The notes beneath the pieces are model-generated. The model was not told the DNA's origin, searched no databases, and saw only the letters and a list, made by a program, of their open reading frames with translations. Positions 45,724 through 57,166 of a stretch of 64,000 nt of DNA are shown here, in pieces (positions within the stretch are counted from its first letter, which is position 1; each line of letters begins with the position of its first letter). Source of the stretch: Eublepharis macularius (Eukaryota; Chordata; Lepidosauria; Squamata; Eublepharidae); the NCBI RefSeq assembly GCF_028583425.1, contig NC_072793.1, positions 61,757,028 to 61,821,027 on the forward strand, read 5' to 3'. The position numbers were made by a program, and so were the translations under genes.

Positions 45724-45960
45724 GCCAGTTTGGTGTAGTGGTGAAGAGCAGCAGGACTCTAATCTGAAGAACCAGGTTTGATTCCCCACTCCTTCACTTG
45801 AAGCCAGCTGGGTGACCTTGGGTCAGTCACAGCTCTCTCAGAGTTCTCTCAGCCCCACCCACCTCACAGGGTGATTGTTGTGAAGATAATGATAACATAC
45901 TTTGTAAACCACTTTGAGCGGGCGTTAAGTTGTCCTGAAGGGTGGTATGTAAATAAAATG
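45724..45960 (+). mobile_element. Sauria-type SINE (tRNA head, Bov-B-like tail)
   Basis: The head GCCAGTTTGGTGTAGTGGTG and B-box-like GGTTTGATTCCCC are followed by the body (GCTGGGTGACCTTGGGTCAG, CACCCACCTCACAGGGTG). The tail ACCACTTTGAGCGGGCGTTA, then GTCCTGAAGGGTGGTATGTA, resembles the Bov-B LINE 3' end. This SINE class is characteristic of lepidosaurs and is the best clue to the organism. Confidence 0.92.
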
Positions 45961-46509
45961 TAGGGGTGTGCGCTTCGGGTTTCCGATTCGGGTAAAATAC
46001 CCAAATTGGACCCTATCTGTAAAGATCTGGGATTCCCGAATTGAGGCGAGTATGCTGCAGCATCATGGCGCAGGGTGGGCAGCGGTGGCAGCAGCAGCTC
46101 CGGCCTTCCCTGCCACCCTGTGGGGCCACGCGCCACCATATCTGGCCTTGTCAGCTGCCCTGCAGGCCGCTGTGGCCCTGGAGGAGGAGGTTTGGCGGCG
46201 GTGGCAGCTCCAGCCCTCCTTGTAGCCCTGCAGGGAAAAGGAGGCGGCTCCGGCCTTCCCTGCCTCCCTGCAGGACTGTGCGTCACTGGATCCAGCCTTC
46301 TTGGCTGCCTGCGTGGCGGAGGAGGAAGCGAAGAAGGCCATGTGAGAGGCAGGAAGGGCCAGAGGTGGCGGCTCCTGCCTTCCCTGCCACCCTGCGAGCC
46401 GCTGAGGGCATGGAGGAGGCGGTGGCGGCTCTGGCCTTCCCTGCCCGGCCAGGTAAGTGGGGTAAACCTGAAGTGGGAAACCCAAATATTTTCGGGGTGC
46501 ACATCCCTA
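45961..46509. mobile_element. GC-rich non-autonomous hAT element, 549 bp
   Basis: It starts TAGGGGTGTGCG and ends TGCACATCCCTA. The 8-bp flanks ATAAAATG (45953-45960) and ATCAAATG (46510-46517) match at 7 of 8. The inside is very GC-rich and holds about five imperfect copies of a unit like GGCGGCTCCGGCCTTCCCTG (near 46078, 46198, 46240, 46365 and 46422). Long open frames across it (up to 216 codons) are composition artefacts. The termini resemble those of the hAT element at 1806-2659. Confidence 0.88.
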
Positions 46510-46874
46510 ATCAAATGTTGTTGTTGCTGCTGTTATTGAGTCTTGTCTTCTCATGATGTGACCAAAGTATGATAGCCTCACGTTTGTCACTGTAGCTTCT
46601 AGGGAGAATTCAAGGTTGATTTAATCTGGAATCCACTCCTTTGTCTTTTTCGTGGTCCATGGTATCTGTAAGGTGTCCTTCAGCACTACATTTCAAATTA
46701 ATCAGTTTTCTTCCTGTTAATGTTCTTCATTGCCCAGCTTTCACATCCATACATAGTAATGGGGAATACCATAGTATGAATTACCTTGAACTTGGTATGC
46801 TTTCTTAAAGGTATTAAAAGACAGAAAGGGCTTCTTTGGTTGTTGTGGAATCATCTTCTATTGCTAGGTTCAGC

Positions 46875-47580
46875 AATAGAACTTGTATAATTCAGTATCC
46901 CTAAGCATGTGCAAAGTACCTTTTTCCACACCATTAATCATCATTGTCCAATCCTTCCCTGTTAGGGATTGGGGGAAGAACTTGTTGGTCAAGACTGCAT
47001 GACATTCCAGACAAGTATCCCATATTTTATACATTAAGCTCCATGTACTGTTTCCATGACCACCACTATGTATATTTATATTTTTTTCTAATTGAAGTTT
47101 GACCTTTTTTTTTGGCAAAGATAGCTGTGGAGCACACAAGACTCTTGGTCTTTTCTAAATATCCTCTGATATTTTATACTGTGAAAACTTTGTTTTGCTG
47201 ACATTGGAGGAGGAAGGAAACTTGCAAGTACCTCCCAATGTCAGTCTTCCAAGAACAATATCCGATGCTAAGCTACTAGAGATAATGTATCTAAAAGGTC
47301 AAAAGGGTTTTTTTGTTGGTTGGTTGCTTGGTTGTGGTAGAAATTGGAAGGCAGGAAGAACAGTCTGTTATGAACCATAGAATGGATTTTAGAATGTTGG
47401 TTCCCCTAACATTCCTACTCTGAAATGCAGTTATAGAAAACGCCTTATAATATTCAACCTATTTGTTATTTTTTCTATCTCCGTGTCTCATACATTTTTA
47501 TCCCACTTTTCATCCAAAGAACCCAGAGCTCCTTTATCTGTGTCTTCCAAACATTTTAGATGATTTGTCTTACCTGTTTT
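46875..47580. other. intron 1, nothing firm recognised
   Basis: A short imperfect inverted repeat (GACATTGGAGGAGG against CCTCCCAATGTC) lies at about 47200-47243. No exon recognised. Confidence 0.4.
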
Positions 47581-47584
47581 GTAA

Positions 47585-48290
47585 AACAAATAGATTCAGA
47601 ATGCTGCAGATAGGATGCTGATTGGAGTGTGTCGTAGGGACCATCGCTCCAGTCTTGGTCCATCTGTACTGGCTCCCAATGTTTCCAGGCCCAATTCAGG
47701 GTGCTGGTGTTGACCTTGAAAGCCCTTACAGCTTGGGATCAGCTTAGCTAAAGTACCACCAACTTCCATTTGACCCTACAGGACCACTAAGTTCATCTTC
47801 CGAGGCCCTCTTTTGGGTGCCTCTACCTTCTGAGATTAGGTGGGTAGCAACCCATAAGAGGGCCTTTTCAGCCATGGCACCAAAACTATGGAACCCTTTT
47901 TGCAGGGATTTTCGTTCGTTCTCCCTAACACTGTCTTCCTGCTGTGAATTAAGACTTTTTGTCTGGCATTCCTCCAATTATTTCTCCTTCCTGCCTATGT
48001 TTTACTGTTTTATGCTTTTTATGTATTTTAGTTTTGGTATTAATTCTGTCTATGATATATTTTTATAAGGGAACTAAGATGGCGGTGGAGCTGTAGTGTT
48101 CCTCGGTGGCTCTCCTGTGTTCTCTCAAACTCTGCTTTTTATCAAAGCAGCAGAGATTGTTTTTGGATCTTTTTTCTTCTTCCCCTCTGGAGTTGACAGG
48201 AGTTTTATCTATTACCTCGAATGATATATTTTTATAACGCTTTGGTGGCCCTGATTTGGCAGAAAGGTGACATAAAAACTTTGCAAATAA
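47585..48290 (+). mobile_element. L2-like LINE 3' part with a nested 152-bp insert
   Basis: The + strand has FSAMAPKLWNPF (about 47868-47903) and PSEIRWVATHKRA just before it, the C-terminal end typical of L2-like RT proteins. It continues into a 3' UTR and an AAATAAATA-like tail near 48285. The copy is cut by the insert at 48069-48220. Confidence 0.75.
48069..48220 (+). mobile_element. 152-bp insert with a YY1-like AAGATGGCGG start
   Basis: Flanked by a perfect 17-bp duplication ATGATATATTTTTATAA (48052-48068 and 48221-48237). It begins GGGAACTAAGATGGCGGTGG. AAGATGGCGG (48076-48085) is a YY1-type motif that sits near the 5' end of many L1 elements. It has no poly-A tail. It may be a severely 3'-shortened L1-like copy or an unknown short retroposon. 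Confidence 0.65.
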
Positions 48291-48294
48291 ATAG

Positions 48295-49775
48295 AAGTTC
48301 CATTTTAGCACGTTTCATTTGTCTTTCCATGCCTTTTAGCTTACCTTACCTTATTGGAAAGGATTTTTCATTGACTCATAGATTCAGAATTAGGAATCGC
48401 CAAAAAATGCCTCCCACCCACACCCACACAGTGCATAAAGCAGTGCCATCTGCTCCTCCACTCTATCAACCCACACAACCTAAACCATGTTAAGTAGAGA
48501 GCAGGTGTGCTGCAGGATAAATTGCCTGGATGACTCAGCTCCTGTGCCTTTGACTCTATAGTTAACAAAACTATATTTTCTTCTTTAGCAAGTCTCTGGT
48601 GTGCATATTAAATAACAAGATAAGAGAACCTTCCATACATTATAAATAACAAGGCAATCTGTTTTATACATCATGTACTGTAGTGTACTCTTAAGTCACA
48701 TTTTGAAATTATGCACTAATCCTTGACAGCTGTTCTGGGGTGCAATGGTAGCAGATGTGGTTCTAACATTCACGTGGATAAGGGCTTATGGCCAAACCAG
48801 TTTTAAGAAGATTTTTAACCACAGCATACCCCATGCGGGTGAGAAATACATGTTTGGTGGACACAACCTCCCTGTGTGGCTTTGTTATGCATTTTGGAGT
48901 GTATGGCTTAAATTTGCTATCACAGCAGCCTTGCCAAGTGTCTCAGGCTTACTTTCTAGATTGTAACTGGACCTGCAGAATGACAATAATATTTGTAAGT
49001 CTTTTCAGAAAATGCAGTGTTCATTCCAGCTCCCTGTAAATGAAATGTCCTTATGTAATCAGCACTGCAAGAAAAGAGAAACCATGCCTTCCTTTAACCA
49101 AATATATTTGGTGCCTGCAGCTAGCACTGAAAAGCTCTGTTGGATCACATTGTAATGGCCTTAAAATGCGTAAGCATTGGTATTTTCTTTTTTGGTTTCT
49201 TTAATATATGTGTAGCATTATGAAGTAGTTCTCTGTTCCTCTGGAAGAATCATTTTTCATTTTGTTATTGTATGTTGCAATAGATTTTCTGTGAAGGATG
49301 TTTTGATTACTTCCACTGGTGTTATACAGGTTTAGTGTATCTTGCTCTATAGGAATATTTTGATTACCCCCCCCCCCCCAAATACACTCCTTTAGCAAGA
49401 ACTCATTGTTAGGTGGTGGTCTGTAAATATATTCATACATACCAGAAATCATCCAGTGTCTATTCATTCAAGATGAGATCATTATTCTGTATTGACAGCT
49501 TGGAACAGGATGAAGACTATTGATATGCCATAGTGGGATCCACTTCTGTTAGCAAAGGAGGTGAGAGTGAATTTCATCATCCTTCCCCCTCCACTGTATA
49601 CTTTCAGAGGGGTAGCAGCAGGAGAAGGGAGGAGAGGATATCCTACTCTACTAGCTTAGCTCCACTGATGATGATTTGGATCCACCACAATTAACATATG
49701 CAGCTGCCATGTACTATTGGTCACATTAGCTTATTATGTCTACTCTGACTATCAGTGATGCCTTAGGGTAAGGGA
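48295..49775. other. intron 1, nothing recognised
   Basis: A run of 11-12 C at about 49368-49379 apart, no exon or repeat ends recognised. Confidence 0.4.
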
Positions 49776-49779
49776 CAGA

Positions 49780-49905
49780 GAAAAGTCTATCTCGCTAGCT
49801 GCTGCCTGAGATCCTTTGGAGATGCCAATAATTGACGTTGGGGTTTTTGCCATGCAAAGAATGTTCTCTGCCACTGCTCAAACTTGCAGAGTCTTTCTCA
49901 AAAGC
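49780..49905 (-). mobile_element. diverged family C SINE fragment
   Basis: GAGATCCTTTGGAGATGCCA, ATTGACGTTGGGG, TTGCCATGCAAAGAATGTTC and TCTGCCACTGCTCAAAC follow the order of the tRNA-like head of the SINE at 16795-16976 in antisense. Confidence 0.5.
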
Positions 49906-50865
49906 AAAGTACAAATCACTCAGATATATTTTGGGGGCTGCTGTATAGAACTGTGCCTGGCTTCTCAGGGCCAATATGAACATCGCATTCTCAAAGTCAA
50001 ATATGGGATGGTAACTGACTTCAGCAGATGTGACTGGCATGGGGCATATGCTGGACTTGATTCCCGATGCTGGCTTAGGGAGCAGCATTCTGATGATGGC
50101 AAATGCTAAGAGAACACTGTCCTCATATTTGAATCATTATCTTTTGAGGAAGGCATAGATTCCTGGTGAGGACTGCTCTTCGTTAGTTTCTCCTGGTGGG
50201 CTAGCTGCAGGGCATTCTTTCCATGTTAGTGACTGTCATAAATTTCTTTGACTATTAATGTGCTGTTTGTGTGGTTGCTCTTTTTTTACACCTGGAGTAG
50301 GCTCCTAGTTCTTGCTCCTGCATCAAAGAAATCCAAAAGGTCCATCTTACCTTCCTGGAATTGTATTAAACAGCCTATAATAAGTAAACATTTGTAAAGG
50401 ATAAAGCAAGATCTGCCCCTCAGATTGTCCCGTGTGGAGTGTGATTGGTAAAATCTGGGGCAACTTGAGAATTGTGTCCCAGCACTGCTACTGACCTCCC
50501 AAGTTTTCACAGCTGCTGTTCAATCAGCAGTCCCAAATTGTGGGTCTCTGATAGTCTCCTGTAATGGCAACTGTAGATTTGGGCTGTGGGCTCTGAAGCA
50601 ACGAAAAGATGCTTGCATGCTATCTACCTTGCTTACTGAACTTACTAAGCCTCCTAGCTAGTTTTTCTGCCTCCTTCAAAATATGTCTAATGGCTTCAAG
50701 TAGAAAAAAAAAGATTATATAATTTCATGTTATTATGATAATTGCAAATCTATTATATAACTTATTGAGGCTCAATTTGCACCTATCCAGTTCTTGCTTG
50801 GGGCAGCAATTCCTTCCGTCTCACTCTAATTGAGTTACTGCTTCTGAGATCATATCATTGAAGCC
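49906..50865. other. intron 1, nothing recognised
   Basis: No feature recognised. Confidence 0.4.
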
Positions 50866-50869
50866 TTCA

Positions 50870-51545
50870 AGCTTTCTGTGGTTCCCTGTGATCTTTCTAG
50901 CTGCAGTTTAATTTGTTGAGTTTGGCCCTAAATGGCGTGGGACCTACGTAGCTGCAAAACTGCCATTGGCTCAAAGAGTGCTTGAGGATGTTGGCTTTCT
51001 CCAGGCCTAGTCCAGTTGTAGGTGACCAACATGCCAGATACTTGCAATTATGTTGCCTTCTGCTATCAGGATCATTGTGGGTGGGGTTCATGGAGAACTA
51101 ACATCCGTTGCATAGAAGTACAGAGGGTTGGTTCAGTGCTGTAGCTGCCTCTCTCTATGCCCTCGCCTTCAGAGGTAAGGCAGGTGGCAACCAGAGACAA
51201 GGCTTTTTCAGTAGTGGCACCTTGCTTGTGGAATGTCCCTCCCATTAAGGCTTGCCTGGTGCCTGTGTTGCTTTCTTTTATGTGTCAGGCCAAAGCGTTT
51301 CTGTTTACCCAGGTTTTTAATTATGGGGGTAATTTAAAAAAAACATTTTAGTATAGAAATTTATTTTAATCTGTCAGTGGTCTATTTCTATAGTTTATGT
51401 TTTTAGGCTGGGCTTTTTTAAAAATGCTGATTTTAATTAATATCTTTCAGTGTTTTTTAAAACAAATATTTTTATTTTGTAAGCCTCCTCAGGCAGGTTC
51501 CTGGAGAGGTGGCATATTTTTTCCTAAATAAATGAATAAATAATG
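50870..51545 (+). mobile_element. L2-like LINE 3' part
   Basis: The + frame gives TRDKAFSVVAPCLWNVPP and LSFMCQAKAFLFTQVF (about 51187-51320), the standard L2-like RT C-terminus. Upstream text reads LALNGVGPT. The 3' tail is GTGGCATATTTTTTCCTAAA, then TAAATGAATAAATAA. Confidence 0.8.
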
Positions 51546-51549
51546 CCAC

Positions 51550-53520
51550 TGGGAAATTTCTGTCTAAACCCCAGGTATTGCTTCTGCTTGTACTGTGACA
51601 TTTGTAGCGAAGAATAGGACTGGATTTGTATAAGAGGTTTCATTTCTTGAGTTTACATGCTTTACATCTACACATGCAGCAGAATGAACTGTATCTCTTC
51701 ATACTTCAGGTGTGGGAGATAGTATTTTTTAATGAACCCGTATGAGAAAAACTGCCTACAGATAGAAAACTAGCTCATCAGAGAAATTCTATCCCAGTCC
51801 TTTGCCTGTAATGCTACTTTTCTAACTGCCAGGTGTTTCTAACAAGCAAAGAATTCATTCATATGTTCAAAGAAATTGAAATACCAGATTTGTATCTGTG
51901 GTACATGCAAAAATAAATAATGTGATCACACACCACTTACTTACTTTTTTCATTCTTTTGGCGTCATGTGACAATATTTGCAGGAGACTTTCATCTTTCC
52001 TGATTCATGGGTATTATGTAGCATTAATACACACACACACAATCCTGCAAGGAACAAAACTGCATTTGTCTTCAATTGGACAACCTTTTCTTTCCCATTT
52101 CAGTGAAAAAATGTGTATTTTTCTAGACGTGTATGTAAAACCTTCCTGATTTGCACCCCCCCCTCAGTTTTGTCTGAGAACTTGCTGCGTGTAGGTGGCA
52201 AAGGAATTTTGTGTCTCTGCAATGACTCACCAGAATGACTCATTTGTACGTGGAGAGAAAACCGACCCTGAGTAGCAATTTAAGCAGTGCGCTGTGTTTA
52301 TAATGCTTAGCCTGGGTGGCACACTCAGGGTCTCATGCCTTTTAATTTTTGAAGGCTGCCATTCTCTCTTCGCCCCCCCATACATGTCTCCCTTTTGTGT
52401 TGGCGGTATATGCGCTTCTGAATGGGCTGTGAGTTAAAGGCTACCACATTCATTACCTACTCATGTATACCTGCTTTGAGATAGATGGAGGAAAGCGGAC
52501 TGCTTTCCTTTAAACAGTAACTGCCTTTAAACTAAGGCAGTTACTGTTGGTGCAACCCAGATGCAAGCACTCTGTCCTACACTACAGCCTTAGTCAGTCG
52601 TGTCTCTTCTCCCTATGTTATCCCCCTTCTCTCTTGGAAGATTCAAATGGCATATAATCAAGTTGGGAGAGGACATGAGGAATTGCAGGGAGAAGATGTA
52701 AATGATCAGAAAATTCCCTTCCTAATGGGGCACCGGCATAACAGTGCAGAGCTCTGGGGTTAAATGAGTAGTATCCTGCTTGTGTAGCCTGGAAATTCAA
52801 CACTGTGGTGCAACTGCCCTGACAGCTGGGATTCAGTGCTTAGGAGTGCAGGATATTGCCCATATAGTGATGAACCTAAGCACTAGAACACAGAATGGGC
52901 CATTTTTAATTCTTCTTCCTTATGCTGCATGGGAAAGAGTTTGTATGGGGGGGAGGGGGTTCCCTTCCTCCAGCTTAATTCCCTCTTCTGCCAGAGAAAG
53001 AGCCACTTAATTTGGAGGAAGATTCCTTTGCCCTGGAAGAAGGCTTCAGATTATGCCGAGTGGAGAGGTAGGATATACCACACTGAAACCAAATAGCATA
53101 TCCCCTAAAGCAAAGAGCTGATTCCGTTCCCATAGCACCTGCCATCTCAGAAAATTCCAGAGGTGCTTATAGGCCTTAATAAGGTGGGGGACTCCTGATA
53201 TAGGTTGTTAAGAACTTTCTCAAACCTTTTTCTCCTCCTTCCTCTGTTTTGCTTCCCCCCCCCGCCCCATTGTATTGCTGAAATGCCCTCAGTATTCCTG
53301 GATGACAACTGGCACACTATTTCCCAATATATTTGGGCAATCCCTCTGCCTTGTCTATAGGTGTTCTATTGATGGGCACAGCTGAAGGAAGGCTATCTTT
53401 AATTTGGGCATCACCTTCCTTGGGGCAGTGGAATAGCCTGGTTTACCACAACTAATTGCAGCGCAAAGAGCCACCAAAGGAGTCTTTCAGTTTTATGTTG
53501 TAGATTGGATGCGTGCAAAC
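51550..53520. other. intron 1; one 15-bp hairpin, otherwise nothing recognised
   Basis: No exon or named repeat. Contains a short CA run at 52028-52040 and the hairpin at 52513-52548. Confidence 0.4.
52513..52548. repeat. perfect 15-bp hairpin
   Basis: AACAGTAACTGCCTT and AAGGCAGTTACTGTT are exact reverse complements with a 6-bp loop TAAACT. A MITE remnant, a small foldback RNA or chance are all possible. Confidence 0.95.
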
Positions 53521-53528
53521 TTTTCAGT

Positions 53529-53975
53529 GGCTACAACAGTATTTCCCAGTTTTTTGATAGCATAGTTCTAATTTTTTTGGTCGTACAATTGAAGTCACTC
53601 TTCACTCTTGTCTGAAATGGTTTATTTTTTTTTAATTTGAAAAGGCAACTCACTCAGTCTTGGAGGGACCCACCCTCTGTATTTCTGCATGAATCATTAT
53701 TATTAACATGCTTTCTGATTGGGCATTTTGCTACATTTTGTCAGTCTGACTATTCAGTCACTGTGATGTAGTTGGACTGATGGAGCAGTGCAAGAGAGTT
53801 TGCAGGTTTCCAGTGGAAGCTAACTAGAAGGTCAGAGCTGTGAATCATGCAGAGATGCAGCAGGCAGCCTCCTCTTGATAGTTGCTCTGATCTCTCAGCA
53901 GCTTTGTTTATTTATTGAATGTGTTTCTTGCAGCCTGCTAATAAGCCCTGGCACAAAAGTTAAAAATTGCTGCAT
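53529..53975. mobile_element. possible hAT-Charlie-like element
   Basis: CAGTATTTCCCAGTTTTTTG at the left and AAAGTTAAAAATTGCTG at the right resemble the CAGTGTTTCTCAAACTTTT ends of hAT-Charlie relatives. Flanking octamers agree at only 4 of 8, so the call is weak. Confidence 0.35.
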
Positions 53976-54469
53976 TAGAATAATCAGGAGGGGAATTGGC
54001 CTGAAGTTTCATTCCCAATTATGATGGTCCATGTGGCAGCAAGAACTTCTCATTAGTGAAGCCACTTCTGTGATATCTTTCTATTTGTCCCTCTCTGCCT
54101 TCCACATATACAGATTTTAACATACTTTCCAGTCATTTGTGATTCACTGACATTTAAAAATGTATGGCAGCTCATTTCAACTTTCTTAGTGAAACTTATA
54201 GTAGATTTCTTCTTGTTCTACAGAAAATTCTTCTCTGTATTAGTGATCATTGAAATGTGGTTACATGAACTTCTAAGTGCTTTGCTGTGTGTTCTTCAGG
54301 CAATCACTGCAACCACAATGAAATAACAAAGCAAAAGGCTTCCTCTGCAGCAAACAGCGTCAAATGATGAATTAAAATACAACGTGGAAGTTTTAGTGCA
54401 GCTGTATGAGTTGCAAGGTAGTAAGTAGATGTTGTTAGCTTTGCATATGCTCCTTATCAAAGCAACCAT

Positions 54470-54625
54470 GATTTATTAAGTATGTTATTATCCCATCCTT
54501 CCTCCAAGGAACTCAGAGGGGTATACTTTGTTCTCCCTTCTTCCATTTTAACCTCACAATACAACCATGTGAGGTAGGTTAAGTTGAGACTGGCCCAAGG
54601 TCACCCAATGTGCCCCTATTTATAG
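54470..54625 (-). mobile_element. family B SINE, antisense, head lost
   Basis: TTATCCCATCCTTCCTCCAAG, ACCATGTGAGGTAGGTTAAG and CCCAAGGTCACCCAATGTG are the tail and body of a family B SINE read backwards. Confidence 0.7.
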
Positions 54626-54714
54626 TCTAAGTAATAAACACTCTTACTACTTAATTACTTGTCCTAATTAGTCAAAAAGTAATAATTGAAAGAATCTGAG
54701 AGAATGTATCTTTC

Positions 54715-54905
54715 CTAGTTTTTATCCCCCACTTTCAAGGATTTGAGGATGGTGTATGAACTTCATACTAGTTTATCCTCACAACTCTGTGGGGTAGGTT
54801 TGCTAAGGGATTGTATTTTCTTGCCCATTGTCACTCGGTGTACTTAATGGCGAAGTAGGGATTTGAAGCCAGCTATCCCTGATACTGGTCTAATTCTCCA
54901 CAGGG
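54715..54905 (-). mobile_element. family B SINE, antisense
   Basis: TTTTTATCCCCCACTTTCAAG, ACAACTCTGTGGGGTAGGTTTG, TTGTCACTCGGTGTAC and GGGATTTGAAGCCAGC follow the SINE from tail to B box. Confidence 0.72.
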
Positions 54906-54909
54906 GTGA

Positions 54910-55850
54910 AAACCTCCCTGTGAAGAACTTACCCATTCAGAGACAATATTCAGCCTTCTGCCATGATACGGTTTTCATGTGTGGGGTGCCTTTAAACACA
55001 ATCACACAAGGACTTTAGCACTTCAACACAACCCATAGTATTCGATGTTTTCAGAGCTATGCATTTTTATAGTCTGATTCATCTTCCCTTGCACACATTT
55101 AGAATAATATTTCTTAACAAGATGGCCCATTTATGGACCCGCAGCTTCCCTGGGAACATCTGGAAAGCAGTGTTTACATTCTTTCCACAAAGACCACAGC
55201 AACAGCAGCATATGATAAAGAGCCCCATAGCAGCTCATGACATCATGGCCTCACAGGCAGAGGAAATAGCTAAACTTCCTGCTCACAGCCCATTAAAACC
55301 TCAGCACTGGCGTCGTCTCACTGAAATGACAATAATGCCTCAGCAAACCTGCCAAGGAAGCCAGGAGGAGAAAGAAAGGGGCTTTGGAGTGTAACTAAAT
55401 AATTGGAAACAGGAAATAGCTCTAGGCTGAAGGCAGTAAAAATAACACCATGTGGATACTATAAAAGGAAACAAGTTCTTGAAGGACAAGAAAACTCATT
55501 GCAAGATTTTAAAATGTGTTGTCAACATTTTGGGACGGGAGAGTGGGGATTAAAAGTAGATGATTTCTTCTACTTGGATAATGCAGCTTCTTTGAGGCGT
55601 GTTTCACTTAAATAATTGATACGGCTGTCATCTGTGGAAGACCACCAAAAGCTAGTTTTAAAACATGAAAAGGAAAGAAGGAAAAATACCACACATATGT
55701 ATTCCATTAATACATACTATATTTATACTCCCTGCCCCCCTCCCCCAGGTACATGGATGAAGGGTATAATAAAACCTGTGTATTTCAGTTACAAAAAACC
55801 AGTGTGTGGAGAAATATATATGGCTCACCTGCTGCTAGAAAAGGGAGGAG
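54910..55850. other. intron 1, nothing recognised
   Basis: A 111-codon open frame (55059-55394) has no recognised domain, so I do not call it a gene. Confidence 0.4.
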
Positions 55851-55856
55851 TTTAGT

Positions 55857-56155
55857 CTGCCCCATGGCGCAGAGTGGTAAGCGGCAGTACTGCAGCCCAA
55901 GCTCTGCTCATGACCTGAGTTCAATCCTGGCGGAAGCCGGGTTCAGGTAGCCGGCTCAAGGTTGACTCAGCCTTCCATCCTTCCGAGGTTGGTAAAATGA
56001 GTACCCAGTTTCCTAGGGGTAAAGTGTAGCTGACTGGGGAAGGCAATGGCAAATCACCCCGTAACAAAAGTTTGCCAAGAAAACGTCGTGATGCGACATC
56101 CCCCTATGGGTCAGTTATGACTCGGTGCTTGCTCAGGGGACTACTGTTACCTTTA
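55857..56155 (+). mobile_element. tRNA-derived SINE (family A)
   Basis: The head CCCCATGGCGCAGAGTGGTAAGC with GAGTTCAATCC (B box) is followed by the body with GAGGTTGGTAAAATGAGTAC, GGGGAAGGCAATGGCAAATC and GACTCGGTGCTTGCTCAGGG. It ends TACCTTTACCCTTTAC. It is nearly full length. Confidence 0.92.
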
Positions 56156-56304
56156 CCCTTTACTCTCCATTATTTTCCTGACTGAAAATCCTTCCAATTG
56201 CTTTAAACCCCACTGTGGGGAAGAGGGCAGACAGAATACAGGCTGCTTCTTTTTCACTTCCAAGGCCTGAAGGGCAGAGTACTCAAATTAATACATTATT
56301 ATTC

Positions 56305-56425
56305 TGGGCCTATGTGGTATATTAGCGTGTTGGACTAGGATCTGGGAGACCCAGGTCTATTCCCCAGTCTGACATGAAGCTTGCTGGGTGATGCTGGGCC
56401 AGAGCACACTTAGACTGTAGGTGGA
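56305..56425 (+). mobile_element. family B SINE, 5' part
   Basis: TATGTGGTATATTAGCGTGTTGGACTAGG, GGTCTATTCCCCAGTC and CTTGCTGGGTGATGCTGGGC give a shortened head and body; no tail. Confidence 0.6.
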
Positions 56426-56429
56426 GGCT

Positions 56430-57166
56430 CACATGACTAATTTCTTCTTCCTCAAAAAAAAATCCCTGCATATAGGAAAATTACCTGTTAGTGAGAGAGA
56501 TTTTAGCCTAGCTTTCTGTCAGACCTGCTCATTTTCTATGTTTGTTGCTTCTTTGTATGACTGAGCAATACAGGTGTTGTTCTTAAGACTGAATGATCTT
56601 CCATACAAAATAATCACATCTTAGAGAAAACCAGCATGTCAAGGAGAAGAGTAGTCCAGACCCCATCTTGGTGACATGCAGTTTTCTTTGTGAAGAGATT
56701 TTTTAAAGAAACGAACCTATAGTCTGAAGTGGTACAGCCCACCTCATGTGCTCTGTGTGGGAACTAGGCATAAGAAATGGGAAGGAACGGGGCTGCGCAA
56801 CTGAGGGCTGGCTAAGTGCTAAGATATTCCACATTCAGTTATGTGGAATAAAAGAAATGGGGTTGAGAGGTATCAGTTTGCTTCTTTGCTTGATGAGAGG
56901 TGTTGGAGAAATAGGAAAAAGAACTGGTTCTCTGCCACTCCTTTTTCTTTCCCTGATCCCACCCATCAAAGTTGACTAGCTTTTAGCTAGCAGGAATCAT
57001 TTTTTTTAAAAAAATAAGTTCCCTTAGATGACTGAATGAAGGGAGGGGCACTGCAATTGTGTGTAAAATGTTGTTTTTGGAAACGTGAATGGTTTTTTCA
57101 GCACAAGAGACTCAAAATAGTGAAATGTTCCACCTGTTTTATAGCATATGGTCTTTTCCCCCCCAG
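56430..57166. other. intron 1, 3' end
   Basis: Ends in a TTTTCCCCCCCCAG acceptor tract for ERGIC1 exon 2. Nothing else recognised. Confidence 0.5.

Larger units (their letters stand above)
45490..46870 (-). mobile_element. antisense RTE-BovB LINE remnant with nested SINE and hAT
   Basis: The - strand at about 46737-46775 reads MVFPITMYGC, the typical BovB/RTE MVFPVVMYGCESW region. 46540-46740 (TCTTGTCTTCTCATGATGTG, TCTAGGGAGAATTCAAGGTT) and 45495-45715 (AAGCTGCTTCTGACTTGTGG, TTTCTAGCATTATTGTCT) are antisense BovB text on either side of the nested elements. BovB is abundant in squamates and ruminants. The copy is 5'- and 3'-truncated. Confidence 0.85.
28227..57166 (+). other. ERGIC1: ERGIC1 intron 1, about 28.9 kb
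   Basis: It starts GTGAGTG and ends in a pyrimidine tract followed by CCCCAG at 57166. It is phase 2. The intron holds most of the SINEs, a CR1, foldback retroposons, a solo LTR, BovB and L2 fragments and several hAT elements listed separately. A long first intron is common in this gene family member; alternative first exons inside it were not recognised. Confidence 0.9.

Noticed and set aside
45864-46514. 216-codon and other long open frames, both strands
   Set aside because: They lie in a GC-rich hAT element with internal repeats. Low stop density is due to base composition, and the peptides are low-complexity.
55059-55394. 111-codon open frame
   Set aside because: No recognisable domain; length is within chance for a window this size.
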